Positions 17,261 to 25,974 of a DNA stretch of 64,000 bases are shown here, piece after piece; within the stretch, counting starts at the first letter, position 1, and every line of letters starts with the position of its first letter. A program made the position numbers and the translations under genes. Source of the DNA: Reyranella massiliensis 521. GTDB lineage: Bacteria; Pseudomonadota; Alphaproteobacteria; Reyranellales; Reyranellaceae. The notes below the pieces were generated by a model. The model made no database searches. It was not told where the DNA came from and worked only from the letters and a program-made list of their open reading frames with translations. Location: the NCBI GenBank assembly GCA_945860205.1, contig CAMARK010000006.1, positions 1-64,000 of the forward strand, given 5' to 3'.

Positions 17261-18502
17261 ATGAAGACCGCCGACCGCCCCAACCTCAGCATCGATCCCG
17301 ACCGGCTGTGGTCGAGCCTGATGGAGCTGGCCGAGATCGGCGGCACGGAGAAGGGCGGTGTCTGCCGCATCGCGCTCACCGATCTCGACCGGATCGGGCG
17401 TGACCTGTTCGTGCGCTGGGCGAAGGAGGCGGGCTGCACGATCAAGATCGACCAGCTGGGCAATGTCTTCGCCCGCCGCGAGGGTCGCGATCCCGCGAAG
17501 GCCCCGGTGATGACCGGCTCCCATCTCGACACCCAGCCGACCGGCGGCAAATTCGATGGCGCCTATGGCGTGATGGCTGGGTTGGAAGTGCTGCGCGTGC
17601 TGCACGATTCCAACTACGTCACCGAGGCGCCAATCGAGGTCGCGGTGTGGACCAACGAGGAAGGCTGCCGCTTCGCGCCGGCCATGGTGGCCTCGGGCGT
17701 GTTCGGCGGCGCCTTCGAACTCGACTATGCGCTCGGGATCAAGGACCGCGACGGCGTCAGCTTCGGCGAGGCGCTGAAGAAGATCGGCTATGACGGCAAG
17801 GAGCCGGTGGGCGGCCGCAAGGTCGGCGCCTTCTTCGAAGCCCATATCGAGCAAGGCCCGATCCTGGAGCGTGAGAAGAAGACCATCGGCGTCGTCACGG
17901 GCGCGCAGGGGCAGCGCTGGTACGAGATCAACTGGACCGGCATGGAAAGCCATGCCGGCACGACGCCCATGGAAGGCCGTCGCGACGCGCTGGTGGGCGC
18001 GGCCGAACTGATCGTGGCGGCGCGAAAGATCGGCAACAGGCCGAACGGCCGCTCGACGGTGGGCGTGATCGACAGCCTCCCGCAGTCGCGCAACACCATT
18101 CCCGGCCGCCTGTTCATGACGCTCGACCTCCGCCATCCCGACGATGGCGAACTCACGAGGATGGACGTCGAGATGCGTGCCGCCGCGGCCGACATCGCCG
18201 CGCGCCACCGGCTGGACGTGAAGATCGAGCAGATCTGGTATTTCCCGCCGTCGCCCTTTGCCAAGGAACTGGTCGAGGCGGTGCGTCGTGGCGCGGTCCA
18301 TGCGGGCTACCCCCACATGGATATCGTGAGCGGCGCCGGCCACGACGCCTGTTACGTAAGCCGCGTGGCGCCGACGGCGATGATCTTCGTGCCGTGCAAG
18401 GACGGCATCAGCCACAACGAGATCGAGGACGCCACCAAGACCGACATCGGCGCCGGCGCCCAGATCCTCCTCCAGGCGATGGTCGAGCGGGCGAATGCCT
18501 AA
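17261..18502 (+). CDS. Zn-dependent M20 amidohydrolase (N-carbamoyl-amino acid hydrolase/allantoate amidohydrolase group)
   Basis: 413 residues of the hydantoinase/carbamoylase family, cytosolic binuclear zinc enzymes that remove carbamoyl groups. Metal and active-site motifs are GSHLDTQPTGGKFDGAYG (about 85-102), TNEEGCRFAP (about 130), AHIEQGPILE (about 198) and the late GAGHDACYVSR. Members act on N-carbamoyl amino acids, ureidopropionate, allantoate or ureidoglycine; sequence alone does not separate them. A urate-pathway cluster lies 30 kb away (47.1 kb), so an allantoate role is possible but unproven. GGAG sits five bases ahead of the ATG. Confidence 0.85.
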   Translation: MKTADRPNLSIDPDRLWSSLMELAEIGGTEKGGVCRIALTDLDRIGRDLFVRWAKEAGCTIKIDQLGNVFARREGRDPAKAPVMTGSHLDTQPTGGKFDGAYGVMAGLEVLRVLHDSNYVTEAPIEVAVWTNEEGCRFAPAMVASGVFGGAFELDYALGIKDRDGVSFGEALKKIGYDGKEPVGGRKVGAFFEAHIEQGPILEREKKTIGVVTGAQGQRWYEINWTGMESHAGTTPMEGRRDALVGAAELIVAARKIGNRPNGRSTVGVIDSLPQSRNTIPGRLFMTLDLRHPDDGELTRMDVEMRAAAADIAARHRLDVKIEQIWYFPPSPFAKELVEAVRRGAVHAGYPHMDIVSGAGHDACYVSRVAPTAMIFVPCKDGISHNEIEDATKTDIGAGAQILLQAMVERANA

Positions 18503-18509
18503 GTACATC

Positions 18510-18616
18510 CTCATCCTGAGGAGGCGCGAAGCGCCGTCTCGAAGGATGGGCAACAGACAAGGTGCTCGTTCCCACCCTTCGAGACGCGGCCTTGCAGGCC
18601 GCTCCTCAGGGTGAGG
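18510..18616. repeat. Paired palindromic repeat (REPIN-like), copy 2, containing the BenE-type start codon
   Basis: Unit 18510-18550 carries CTGAGGAGGCGCGAAGCGCC and TCTCGAAGGAT; unit 18571-18615 carries CCCTTCGAGACGCGG and CTCCTCAGGGTGAG in inverted order. Same layout and shared core as 14061-14160. The only plausible start for the next gene, a GTG at 18611, lies inside the second unit, so the repeat may supply its translation start region. Confidence 0.8.
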
Positions 18617-19762
18617 GGTGTCGTTTCCACCGCGACGGCTGCCCTGGTCGCGAGCGTCGCGGGCATGGGCGGTGCGCTGCCGATCGTGTTGGCGGCGACG
18701 CAGGCCGTCGGCGCCACGCCCGAGCAGACGAGCTCGTGGGTCTCGGGACTCGGCATCGCCACGGCGCTGAGCGCGCTGATCCTCAGCGTCCGCTACCGCA
18801 TGCCGATCATCGCGGCCTGGTCGACGCCGGGTGCGGCGCTGATCGCCTCGACGCCTGGGGTGCCGAGCTTCGCGGCGGCAGTCGGTGCCTTCGTGCTGGC
18901 GGCGGTGCTGATCCTGCTCACGGCCGCCGTGCGACCGCTGGGGCGGCTGATCGAGAAGATCCCGGCCAGCATCGCGGCGGCCATGCTGGCCGGCATTCTG
19001 CTGCGCCTCGTCATGGCGATGTTCGAGCACGTGCCGAGCGCGCCGTTGCTCGTGCTGCCGCTGCTGCTGCTGTTCGTGGTGGCGCGCGCCTTCCTGCCCA
19101 CGCTCGCCTCGCTGGCCGTGCTGGTCGCGGGCGCGCTGCTCGCCTGGTCGCTGGGGCTGGTGAAGCCGCTGCCAGCGCTCGGTCTGACGACGCTCGAGTT
19201 CACCATGCCGGTGTGGGACGTGGCGACGCTCGTGGGTCTCGGCGTGCCACTCTATCTCGTGACCATGGCGTCGCAGAACCTGCCGGGCTTCGCCGTGTTG
19301 CGCGCCTCGGGTTACCAGCCGCCGGCCTCTCCCGTGCTCGCCGTCACGGGCGCGGCATCGCTCGGCACGGCTTTCCTGGGCTCCCACACGTCGAACCTCG
19401 CAGCGATCTCGGCCGCGATCTGCACCGGGCCCGACGCGCATCCCGATCCGGCCAAACGCTGGATAGCCGGGCCGTTCTACGCCGCGTTCTGGGCGCTGTT
19501 CGCGCTGTTCGGCGCTTCGGTGGTCGGCCTGTTCGCGGCCCTGCCGCCGGCGCTGCTGGCGACCGTCGCCGGCACCGCGTTGCTGGGCTCGACGGCCGGC
19601 GCGCTGGGCTCGGCGCTGTCGGGCGATCAGGACCGGCTGGCGGCGGCGGGTACGCTCGCCGTCACCGTCTCGGGCGTCAGCCTGCTGGGCATCGGTTCGG
19701 CCTTCTGGGGCCTCGTCATCGGCCTTCTCATCCTGGCGATCGACCGCTTCCTCAAGCGCTAG
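18611..19762 (+). CDS. benE: BenE-family benzoate/proton symporter-like transporter
   Basis: 383-residue inner-membrane protein with about 12 hydrophobic segments. Similar to BenE over its length: SVRYRMPIIAAWSTPGAALIAS near the N-terminus, IEKIPASIAAAMLAGILLR, PLYLVTMASQNLPGFAVLRASGY, and NLAAISAAICTGPDAHPDP. BenE proteins carry benzoate inward with protons, which would feed the CoA ligase at 32355 and the box genes at 38-41 kb. The GTG start at 18611 lies in a palindromic repeat and has no ordinary ribosome site. Family assignment is firm; benzoate as substrate is inferred. Confidence 0.83.
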   Translation: MRGVVSTATAALVASVAGMGGALPIVLAATQAVGATPEQTSSWVSGLGIATALSALILSVRYRMPIIAAWSTPGAALIASTPGVPSFAAAVGAFVLAAVLILLTAAVRPLGRLIEKIPASIAAAMLAGILLRLVMAMFEHVPSAPLLVLPLLLLFVVARAFLPTLASLAVLVAGALLAWSLGLVKPLPALGLTTLEFTMPVWDVATLVGLGVPLYLVTMASQNLPGFAVLRASGYQPPASPVLAVTGAASLGTAFLGSHTSNLAAISAAICTGPDAHPDPAKRWIAGPFYAAFWALFALFGASVVGLFAALPPALLATVAGTALLGSTAGALGSALSGDQDRLAAAGTLAVTVSGVSLLGIGSAFWGLVIGLLILAIDRFLKR

Positions 19763-19845
19763 CGCGCGGTCACACGAAAAAGTGTGTCGCGTCCCAAGGT
19801 TCGCATCAGGCACCGTCGCACCTGGGACAAGACGGGGAGCAATCC

Positions 19846-20727
19846 ATGACACGCTACATTGTAACAGCGCTGGCATTCGCGCTGATGGCGGCGGAACCGA
19901 TGGCGGTGCAGGCCCAGGCGCCTATCACGCCCTCGGCGCAGGCGCCGGTGCGCGAGATCACCAAGATCGCGGGCGAAGTCTATCGTTTCCGCAACAACAA
20001 CCACTTCTCGGTCTTTGCGGTGACGCCGGCGGGCATCATTGCCACCGATCCGATCAATGCCGCGGCGGCGACCTGGCTCAAGGACGAGCTCAAGAAGCGC
20101 TGGCCGGACCGCGCGATCAAGTTCCTGGTGCTGAGCCACGATCATGCCGACCATAGTTCGGGCGGCGAAGTGTGGGCCGATACCGCCACCGTGGTGGCGC
20201 ACGAAAACGCCAAGGCGGTGATCATCGGTGAGAAGCGTCCGACGGCGGTGCCCCAAGTCACCTTCTCCGACAGCGCCACGATCGAACTCGGCGGCACGGT
20301 GCTGGAGCTGCACTATGTCGGGCGCAACCACTCGAACAATTCTCTGGTGATGCGCTTCCCCAAGGAGAAGGTCGCCTTCGCGGTCGACTTCATCCCGGTG
20401 AATGCCGTGTCGTTCCGCGACTTCCCCGACGCCTATATCGACGAATGGATCGACTCGCTCCGCCGCGTCGAGGCGATGGATTTCGACATCCTGGCGCCCG
20501 GTCACGGCCCGCTCGGCACCAAGGCCAACGTGACGGCGTTCCGTGGCTATCTCGAGGATCTGCGCACCCAGGTGCTGGTGGCGGCGCGCGCCGGCAAGTC
20601 GCTCGAGGACACCAAGAAGAGCGTCGACCTCTCCAAGTACAAGGATTGGGGTGGCTACGAGCAGATGGGCCAGCTCAATATCGAGGGCATGTACCGGCTG
20701 GTGCAGGCAAACCGCCGCGGCAACTAG
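19846..20727 (+). CDS. Exported metallo-beta-lactamase-fold hydrolase
   Basis: 293 residues with a signal peptide (MTRYIVTALAFALMAAEPM.., cleavage near VQAQA) and the complete metal motif SHDHADHSSGG (about residue 105). Later zinc ligands are in VGRNHSNNS and the aspartate of FAVDFIPVNA, with APGHGPLG near the end. This is the layout of periplasmic MBL hydrolases (class B3-like and quorum-lactonase-like relatives); no specific substrate can be named. GGGGAG precedes the ATG. Its stop overlaps the convergent gene by 4 bases. Confidence 0.85.
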   Translation: MTRYIVTALAFALMAAEPMAVQAQAPITPSAQAPVREITKIAGEVYRFRNNNHFSVFAVTPAGIIATDPINAAAATWLKDELKKRWPDRAIKFLVLSHDHADHSSGGEVWADTATVVAHENAKAVIIGEKRPTAVPQVTFSDSATIELGGTVLELHYVGRNHSNNSLVMRFPKEKVAFAVDFIPVNAVSFRDFPDAYIDEWIDSLRRVEAMDFDILAPGHGPLGTKANVTAFRGYLEDLRTQVLVAARAGKSLEDTKKSVDLSKYKDWGGYEQMGQLNIEGMYRLVQANRRGN

Positions 20728-21266
20728 CCGGGAAAGCGCGCGGCGTAAGGCTCCAGCGGCAGTTTTAGCGCGCGGCAGAGAAAACTGATCGTGTGGTAGT
20801 AGCCCACCAGCGCGATCGCCTCGAGAATCTGCGCGTCGTCGAAAAGCGCAATGAGCGACGTCCAGGTTTTTACGCCGATGGTGCGGTGGTCGACGAGATC
20901 GTCGACCAGGGTGAGCAGGGCCTGCTCGTCTGACGTCCAGCAGGTGGCATCGGCCGGGCCGGTCACGGTGGCGGCGATGCGCTCGGCGTCGAAACCCACT
21001 TTGGCGGCGAAGAAGGCGATGTGGACGCCCCATTCGTATTCGCAGCCGAGCCGCGCCGTCGTGCGGTCGATCACGAGCTCGCGCTGGCCGAGGCTGAGCG
21101 CCCCTTTGTCGAGCAGGCCACCGGCAAACATCTTCTCGAACACCCGCGGGCTTCGCGCCAGGGTGCGGAACAGCACCAGCGGCTCGACGCCCTCGGGCAT
21201 GATGCGCGCGAGCTCGGCGGCGATCCGGGGCGGGTAGGGGGCTTCGGCGGGGGCGATGCGGGGCAT
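20724..21266 (-). CDS. Carboxymuconolactone decarboxylase-like (AhpD-fold) protein
   Basis: 180 residues of the CMD/AhpD fold. The active-site helix reads CEYEWGVHIAF (about residues 74-84), the CMD-type version with one cysteine and a histidine rather than the CxxC redox pair of AhpD. Such proteins act as gamma-carboxymuconolactone decarboxylases or as less defined peroxide and quinone responders. The gene is divergent from an HxlR regulator with two palindromic operators between them, so it is probably the regulator's target, perhaps for an electrophile or quinone stress. GGAG precedes the ATG. Confidence 0.8.
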   Translation of the reverse strand: MPRIAPAEAPYPPRIAAELARIMPEGVEPLVLFRTLARSPRVFEKMFAGGLLDKGALSLGQRELVIDRTTARLGCEYEWGVHIAFFAAKVGFDAERIAATVTGPADATCWTSDEQALLTLVDDLVDHRTIGVKTWTSLIALFDDAQILEAIALVGYYHTISFLCRALKLPLEPYAARFPG

Positions 21267-21287
21267 GGTCGGTCTCCTGTCATTGCG

Positions 21288-21302
21288 CTACAATTTATGT
21301 AG
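21288..21302. promoter_or_regulatory. Palindromic operator CTACA-N5-TGTAG, site 1
   Basis: Perfect inverted repeat CTACA ATTTA TGTAG, 22 bases upstream of the CMD-like start. An identical-arm site lies 34 bases away, centre to centre, next to the HxlR start. Two matching sites in an 86-base divergent gap strongly suggest binding by the HxlR dimer encoded at 21353. Confidence 0.78.
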
Positions 21303-21321
21303 TGATCCGAGATGCGTGACG

Positions 21322-21336
21322 CTACAGAAAATGTAG
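21322..21336. promoter_or_regulatory. Palindromic operator CTACA-N5-TGTAG, site 2
   Basis: CTACA GAAAA TGTAG, 17 bases before the hxlR-type ATG. Same arms as site 1 with a different 5-base spacer, as expected for a protein reading only the arms. Probably used for autoregulation. Confidence 0.78.
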
Positions 21337-21352
21337 TAACGGAGTGTAATAG

Positions 21353-21667
21353 ATGGTGAAGCGAGTTCGCGGCTCACGGACCGGTCGGCCGATCATGGCG
21401 CTGCTCGACCTGCTGGGCCGGCGCTGGGTGCTGCGCATCGTCTGGGAGCTGCGCGAGGAGCCCAAGCGCTTCCGCGAGCTACAAGACCTGATCGGCGCCA
21501 GCCCCACCATCGTCAACGGTCGGCTGGCCGAGCTGCGCGAGGCGAAGCTGGTCGAGCTCGACGCCCAGTCGGGCTATCGCCTGACGGCGCTGGGCAAGGA
21601 ACTGCTGCGGCTCTTCCTGCCACTGCATACCTGGTCGGGAAAGTGGGCGAAGGTGGCTGCTACTTGA
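21353..21667 (+). CDS. HxlR-family winged-helix transcriptional regulator
   Basis: 104 residues, normal for HxlR/MarR-like regulators. Winged-helix landmarks are LLGRRWVLRIVWELREEPKRFRELQ, SPTIVNGRLAELREAKLVE and the wing SGYRLTALGKEL. Divergent from the CMD-like gene with two operators between them. There is no cysteine of the redox-sensing HypR/YodB type near the N-terminus, so a bound ligand is a more likely signal than thiol oxidation. Its 3' end overlaps the convergent sorB gene by 8 bases. Confidence 0.87.
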   Translation: MVKRVRGSRTGRPIMALLDLLGRRWVLRIVWELREEPKRFRELQDLIGASPTIVNGRLAELREAKLVELDAQSGYRLTALGKELLRLFLPLHTWSGKWAKVAAT

Positions 21668-22091
21668 GGAACGGGTTCTCGCTGCTGCGGCCCTTGCGGC
21701 GCGGCGGGAACTGCTCGACGAGATAGTCGAGCACCTCGGTGCGCTCCTCGGGCTTCATCGGCACCATGTGGTGCCGCGACACCATCAGGTCGAGGCTCGC
21801 GTCCCAGAGATCCCGCGTCAGCCCCTGCGCCTTGATGATCGCCACGCCATGGCAGGCCGCGCAGGCGTAAAAGACCGTGTCGCGGCCCTTGCCGTCGGGC
21901 AGGTCCGCCACGGTGTCGTTGTGCGGTGGCGGCTTGCCCTTGTCCGGATCGACGACGGCCGGCGCGATCTTCGCCAGCGGCACGTATCCGGGCCGGGGGC
22001 CTCGCAGCTCTCCGGCCCGATCGAGGGCCACCAGAAGAATCACCGCCGTCAAGGATGCGACGACGACGTGCGTGATCGTGAGTTGCTTCAA
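21660..22091 (-). CDS. sorB: SorB-like cytochrome c subunit of sulfite dehydrogenase
   Basis: 143-residue periplasmic c-type cytochrome. An N-terminal hydrophobic segment (HVVVASLTAVILLVAL) exports or anchors it; one haem site CAACH is at about residue 77-81, with candidate distal methionines in MVPMKPEE. The gene overlaps sorA by 4 bases, the arrangement of SorAB, in which SorB takes electrons from the molybdenum subunit. There is a single haem site, as in known SorB. Confidence 0.85.
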   Translation of the reverse strand: MKQLTITHVVVASLTAVILLVALDRAGELRGPRPGYVPLAKIAPAVVDPDKGKPPPHNDTVADLPDGKGRDTVFYACAACHGVAIIKAQGLTRDLWDASLDLMVSRHHMVPMKPEERTEVLDYLVEQFPPRRKGRSSENPFLK

Positions 22092-23332
22092 GATTCGACG
22101 AGCACGCGGATGTGATTGATCGGGTTGCCGCCGTAGCCCTGCGGGTTCCAGTTGCCGGCGACGAAGGGCTGGGTGACGCCCTTGCTGTCGGTCGCCTTGG
22201 CCCAGACCTCGTAGTAGCCGGCCGCCGGCAGGTCGACCGAGGCGGTGAAGCGCTGCCAGGCATACTTGTTGGGCGGCGGATCGACCTTCGCGGGCTTCCA
22301 GGAGACGCCGTAGTCGGTCGAGATGTCGACCGTCTTGATGTCGGATTCACCCGCCCAGGCGTGGCCGCGCAGATCGAGCTTGCGCGTGCCGGCGGCGAGC
22401 TTGGCGCCGTCGGCCGGGAAGGTGATGACCGAACGTACGGGCATTGCCTCGAGGATGACGGTGTCCTTCTCGTCGCCCTTGCTGCCGGGCACGATCGGAG
22501 TCTTGGCCATGCGGTAGGAGAACCCGCCCATGCCGGGGCCATCGTGTTCCTTGTCGCGCACCCAGATGCGGGTCAGCCACTTGGTCGAGGTCGAGCCGGT
22601 CCAGCCCGGCACGATCAGGCGCACCGGACCGCCGTGAATCAGCGGCAGGTCCTTGCCGTTCATCTTGAAGGCGATCAGCGTGTGCGGCTCCATCGCCTTG
22701 GCAATCGGCACGCCGCGCGAGATCGAGGGCTTGGTGGCGTCGCCGCTGAGATGCGGATCGGCACCGTATTGGCCGGTATAGACCGCGCTCGATTTCACGC
22801 CTGCGGCTTTCAGCACGTCGGCGAGACGGACGCCGGTCCATTCGGCGCAGCCGGCGCCGCCGTTGGTCCAGGGATTGCCGCGCGCCTCGGGCGTGAAGAA
22901 GGCGCGGCCGTTGCCGCCGCACTCCAGCATCATCTTGTAGGAGACGTTGGGGAAGCGGCTCATGAGATCGCCCAGCGTGATCTCCAGCGGCTTCTCGACT
23001 TCGCCGTCGATCTTGATCTTCCAGGCCTTGGCGTCGGCCGGCGCATCGGGCACCAGGCCGTTGTTGCGCACGAAGAACTTGTCGATGGGCGTGACGTCAT
23101 CGTCCAGCATCGCCGACGGCGTCTCGGCGACCAGGGGCTTGTCGCCCAACACCACCAGCTTGGCCTTGCCGTCCATTTCAAGAAACTTGGGTCCCTTCGG
23201 CGCTGCCGCGGGGGCTGTTCCTTGTGCGAGGGCTACCCCGAATGGCGGCAGCGAAGCACCGACGACAGTCGCCATTCCGACCCCCTTCAGCACATTACGA
23301 CGTGAAGCTTTCGAGGTTCCTGATCGCAGCAT
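22088..23332 (-). CDS. sorA: SorA-like molybdopterin sulfite:cytochrome c oxidoreductase
   Basis: 414-residue periplasmic enzyme oxidising sulfite to sulfate. A Tat signal (SRRNVLKG, then a hydrophobic run to VALAQG) precedes the sulfite oxidase fold: LECGGNGRA, the Mo-binding cysteine in GGAGCAEWTGVRL (about 165), GVPIAKAMEP, RLIVPGWTGSTSTKWL, and the C-terminal Mo-co dimerisation domain with WAGESDIKTVDISTDYG. A strong GGGAGG lies six bases before the ATG. It follows the potI-like gene by 29 bases and so is probably transcribed with the transporter. Confidence 0.9.
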   Translation of the reverse strand: MLRSGTSKASRRNVLKGVGMATVVGASLPPFGVALAQGTAPAAAPKGPKFLEMDGKAKLVVLGDKPLVAETPSAMLDDDVTPIDKFFVRNNGLVPDAPADAKAWKIKIDGEVEKPLEITLGDLMSRFPNVSYKMMLECGGNGRAFFTPEARGNPWTNGGAGCAEWTGVRLADVLKAAGVKSSAVYTGQYGADPHLSGDATKPSISRGVPIAKAMEPHTLIAFKMNGKDLPLIHGGPVRLIVPGWTGSTSTKWLTRIWVRDKEHDGPGMGGFSYRMAKTPIVPGSKGDEKDTVILEAMPVRSVITFPADGAKLAAGTRKLDLRGHAWAGESDIKTVDISTDYGVSWKPAKVDPPPNKYAWQRFTASVDLPAAGYYEVWAKATDSKGVTQPFVAGNWNPQGYGGNPINHIRVLVES

Positions 23333-23361
23333 TTTTTCCTCCCTATTGCGGGAGTCTTAGC

Positions 23362-24153
23362 TCAAACTTTCCGTCTCGTCAGCCAGCCGGAAAAGATAAG
23401 TGCACAGGCTGCGACCATTACGATGACGGTGGCGAGCACGTTGATCTGCGGGTCGACGCCCAGCCGCACGCTGGAATAGACGCGCATCGGCAGGGTCTGC
23501 GACTGCGCGCCGGCGACGAACTGCGTCATGATCAGGTCGTCGAGCGAGAGCGTGAAGGCGAGCAGCCAGCCCGAGCCTACGGCCGGCGCGATCAGCGGCA
23601 ACGTCACCGTCAGGAAGGTGACCCAGGGCGTGGCGCCGAGATCCATCGCCGCCTCCTCGAGCGAGCGGTCGAAGTCGGCGAGCCGCGCTTGCACCACGAT
23701 GGCGACGAAAGCAATCGAGAAGGTGGCGTGGGCGATGGCGATGGTGAGGAAGCCGCGCTCCGGTCCGCCGAACAGGCGCTCGGCACCGACGAACAGCAGC
23801 AGCATGGAGATCCCCATCACCACCTCGGGCATCACCATGGGCGCGATCACCAGGCCGCCGAACAGGCTGCGACCCGGGAACGGGGGCGCACGCGCCAGTG
23901 CATAGCCCGCGGCCAAGCCGATCAAGGCTGCCGCCGTGGCACTCACGAACGCAATCCTGAGCGACAGCCACGCCGCCTGCAGCATCGCCTCGTTGGCCAG
24001 CAGCGCGCTCCACCACTTGGTCGAGAAGCCGCCCCACACCGTCACCAGGCGCGACTCGTTGAAGGAATAGATCATCACCAGCGCGAGCGGCAGGTAGAGG
24101 AAGGCGTAGCCGAAACCCAGCACCGTGAAGGCAAAGCGCGCGCGGCCCATCAT
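23362..24153 (-). CDS. ABC transporter permease, PotI/PotC type
   Basis: 263-residue inner-membrane permease of the spermidine/putrescine importer class with about six membrane spans. The ATPase-coupling EAA loop is visible as EEAAMDLGATPWVTFLTVTLPLIAP (about 155-180). It follows the potH-like gene by 13 bases and belongs to the potF-A-H-I order of the putrescine system. The sorAB genes come 29 bases later on the same strand. Confidence 0.9.
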   Translation of the reverse strand: MMGRARFAFTVLGFGYAFLYLPLALVMIYSFNESRLVTVWGGFSTKWWSALLANEAMLQAAWLSLRIAFVSATAAALIGLAAGYALARAPPFPGRSLFGGLVIAPMVMPEVVMGISMLLLFVGAERLFGGPERGFLTIAIAHATFSIAFVAIVVQARLADFDRSLEEAAMDLGATPWVTFLTVTLPLIAPAVGSGWLLAFTLSLDDLIMTQFVAGAQSQTLPMRVYSSVRLGVDPQINVLATVIVMVAACALIFSGWLTRRKV

Positions 24154-24166
24154 GACAGGCCCCGCA

Positions 24167-25003
24167 TCAGCGGCGCTCCAGGCTGCGCGCCTGGTGGCGC
24201 TGGAACAGCATGATCGGGCCCACCAGCAGCACCAGCAGGGAGATCGCCACGGCGGAGGCCAGCGGCCAGTCGGCGTTGGTGAAGAATTCGTCCCACAGCA
24301 CCTTGCCGATCATCAGCGTGTCGGTGCCGCCCAGCAGGTCGGGGATCACGAACTCGCCGACCGAGGGAATGAACACCAGCAGGCAGCCGGCGACGATGCC
24401 GGGCAGCGACAGCGGCAGGGTGATGGTGAGGAAGGCTTTTAGCGGCGTGGCGCCGAGATCGGCCGCGGCTTCGAGCAGGCCGGTGTCGAGTTTCTCCAGC
24501 GTGGCGTAGAGCGGCAGCACCATGAAGGGCAGGTAGGCATAGACGATGCCGAGATGGACCGCCCATTCGGTGCCCAGGATGGTGCCGGGATCGGCGGCGA
24601 TCCCGCTCCAGCGCAGGAACTGGTTGAGCAGGCCGTTTTCGTCCAGCAGGCCCATCCAGGCGTAGACCCGGATCAGGAACGAAGTCCAGAAGGGCAGCAC
24701 CACCAGCATCAGCAGCAGCGGCCGGCGCTCCGGCGCCGCGCGTGCGATGGCGTAGGCCATGGGATAGCCGAGCAGAAGCGCCACCAGGGTCGAGGTGGCA
24801 GCGATGCGCAGCGAGGTAAGCCATGCCGCGAGGTAGAGATCGTCGGTGAACAGCAGCGAGAAGTTCTTGAGGCTTGCGCCGAGCTCGACCGGTGGCACCG
24901 AGTCGGGCGAATTGGTGCCGAGCGCGATTGCCAGCACCAGCGCGAACGGCAGCAGGAAGAAGACCCCGAGCCACAGGAAGGGAAGCGCGATGACGGCCTT
25001 CAT
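24167..25003 (-). CDS. ABC transporter permease, PotH/PotB type
   Basis: About 278 residues from MKAVIALPFLW; the ATG at 25003 overlaps the ATPase stop by 4 bases, which fixes this start over 25045. Six membrane spans and an EAA loop LEAAADLGATPLKAFLTITLPLSLPG are visible. Partner of the PotI-like permease in a polyamine-type importer. Confidence 0.9.
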   Translation of the reverse strand: MKAVIALPFLWLGVFFLLPFALVLAIALGTNSPDSVPPVELGASLKNFSLLFTDDLYLAAWLTSLRIAATSTLVALLLGYPMAYAIARAAPERRPLLLMLVVLPFWTSFLIRVYAWMGLLDENGLLNQFLRWSGIAADPGTILGTEWAVHLGIVYAYLPFMVLPLYATLEKLDTGLLEAAADLGATPLKAFLTITLPLSLPGIVAGCLLVFIPSVGEFVIPDLLGGTDTLMIGKVLWDEFFTNADWPLASAVAISLLVLLVGPIMLFQRHQARSLERR

Positions 25004-25974
25004 GGGGCAAGGATATGCTCGGCGCCGTCCGTCCAGCCGAGCCAAACGGATTGGCCACGCTGATGGGCAGAGTCCGGCAAGGCGGACACGATCATGACGG
25101 TGCCGTCAGTGGCGACGCGCAGCAGGGAACGATCACCTTCGTAAGCGATGTCGATGATTTTGCCCTGAACGGTTCGCAACGTGGTGGGCCGCTGCGGCGA
25201 GAGGGCGATTTTCTCGGGCCGCAAGACGGTCCAGTGCCCGTCTCTTTCGAAGATGTTGGCGATGCCGATGAAATCGGCGACGAAGCGCGAGACCGGCCGC
25301 TCGTAGACCTCGTGCGGCGTGCCGACCTGGACGACGCGGCCGGCGTGCATGACGGCCAGCCTGGTAGCCATCGACATCGCCTCTTCCTGGTCGTGCGTCA
25401 CCATCACGAAGGTGAGGCCGAGCTCAGCCTGCAGGCGCACCAGCTCGAAGCGCGTGCCCTCGCGCAGCTTGCGGTCGAGGGCGGCCAGCGGTTCGTCGAG
25501 CAGCAGCAATTTGGGGCGCTTGACCAGGGCCCGCGCCAGCGCCACGCGCTGACGCTGGCCGCCCGAGAGCTGGGCCGGACGGCGCGCGGCGAAGTCGGAA
25601 AGCTTGACCTGCTCCAGCGCCTCGGCGACCCGCGTCGCGGTCTCGGCCTTGGCGATGCCCTCGCGGCGGAGCCCGTAGCCCACGTTCTCCGCCACGGTCA
25701 TGTGTGGAAAGAGTGCGTAGGACTGGAACATCATGTTGATCGGCCGCAGATGTGGCGGCACGCCGGTCATGTCGTGGCCGTCGATCAGCAGGCGGCCCGA
25801 GTCGGGAGTCTCGAAACCGGCCAGCAGCCGCAGCAGCGTGGTCTTGCCGCAACCCGAACCGCCCAGCAGTGCGAACAGCTCGCCACGCGCAATCTCTAGA
25901 TCGACGCTATCGACGGCCGTGACCGCGCCGAAGCGCTTGGTCAGGCCTTCTATCCTGATGATGGGATCGCTCAC
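25000..25974 (-). CDS. ABC transporter ATP-binding subunit, PotA/PotG type
   Basis: About 324 residues from a GTG at 25974 that overlaps the binding-protein stop (GTGA); an earlier GTG at 25998 is less likely. Walker A GGSGCGKTT (about 38), Q-loop QSYALFPHMT, signature LSGGQRQR and Walker B LLLDEPLAALD are intact, with a C-terminal TOBE-like domain. Drives the PotH/PotI-like permeases. Confidence 0.92.
   Translation of the reverse strand: MSDPIIRIEGLTKRFGAVTAVDSVDLEIARGELFALLGGSGCGKTTLLRLLAGFETPDSGRLLIDGHDMTGVPPHLRPINMMFQSYALFPHMTVAENVGYGLRREGIAKAETATRVAEALEQVKLSDFAARRPAQLSGGQRQRVALARALVKRPKLLLLDEPLAALDRKLREGTRFELVRLQAELGLTFVMVTHDQEEAMSMATRLAVMHAGRVVQVGTPHEVYERPVSRFVADFIGIANIFERDGHWTVLRPEKIALSPQRPTTLRTVQGKIIDIAYEGDRSLLRVATDGTVMIVSALPDSAHQRGQSVWLGWTDGAEHILAP

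Noticed and set aside
17225..19876. 883-codon open frame on the minus strand
   Set aside because: Antisense to the M20 hydrolase and BenE-type genes; composition is arginine-, glutamine- and histidine-rich low complexity, typical of shadow frames in GC-rich DNA.
20724..21266. AhpD alkylhydroperoxidase function
   Set aside because: The active-site helix has a single cysteine (CEYEWGVH) instead of the CxxC redox pair, which fits the CMD branch instead.
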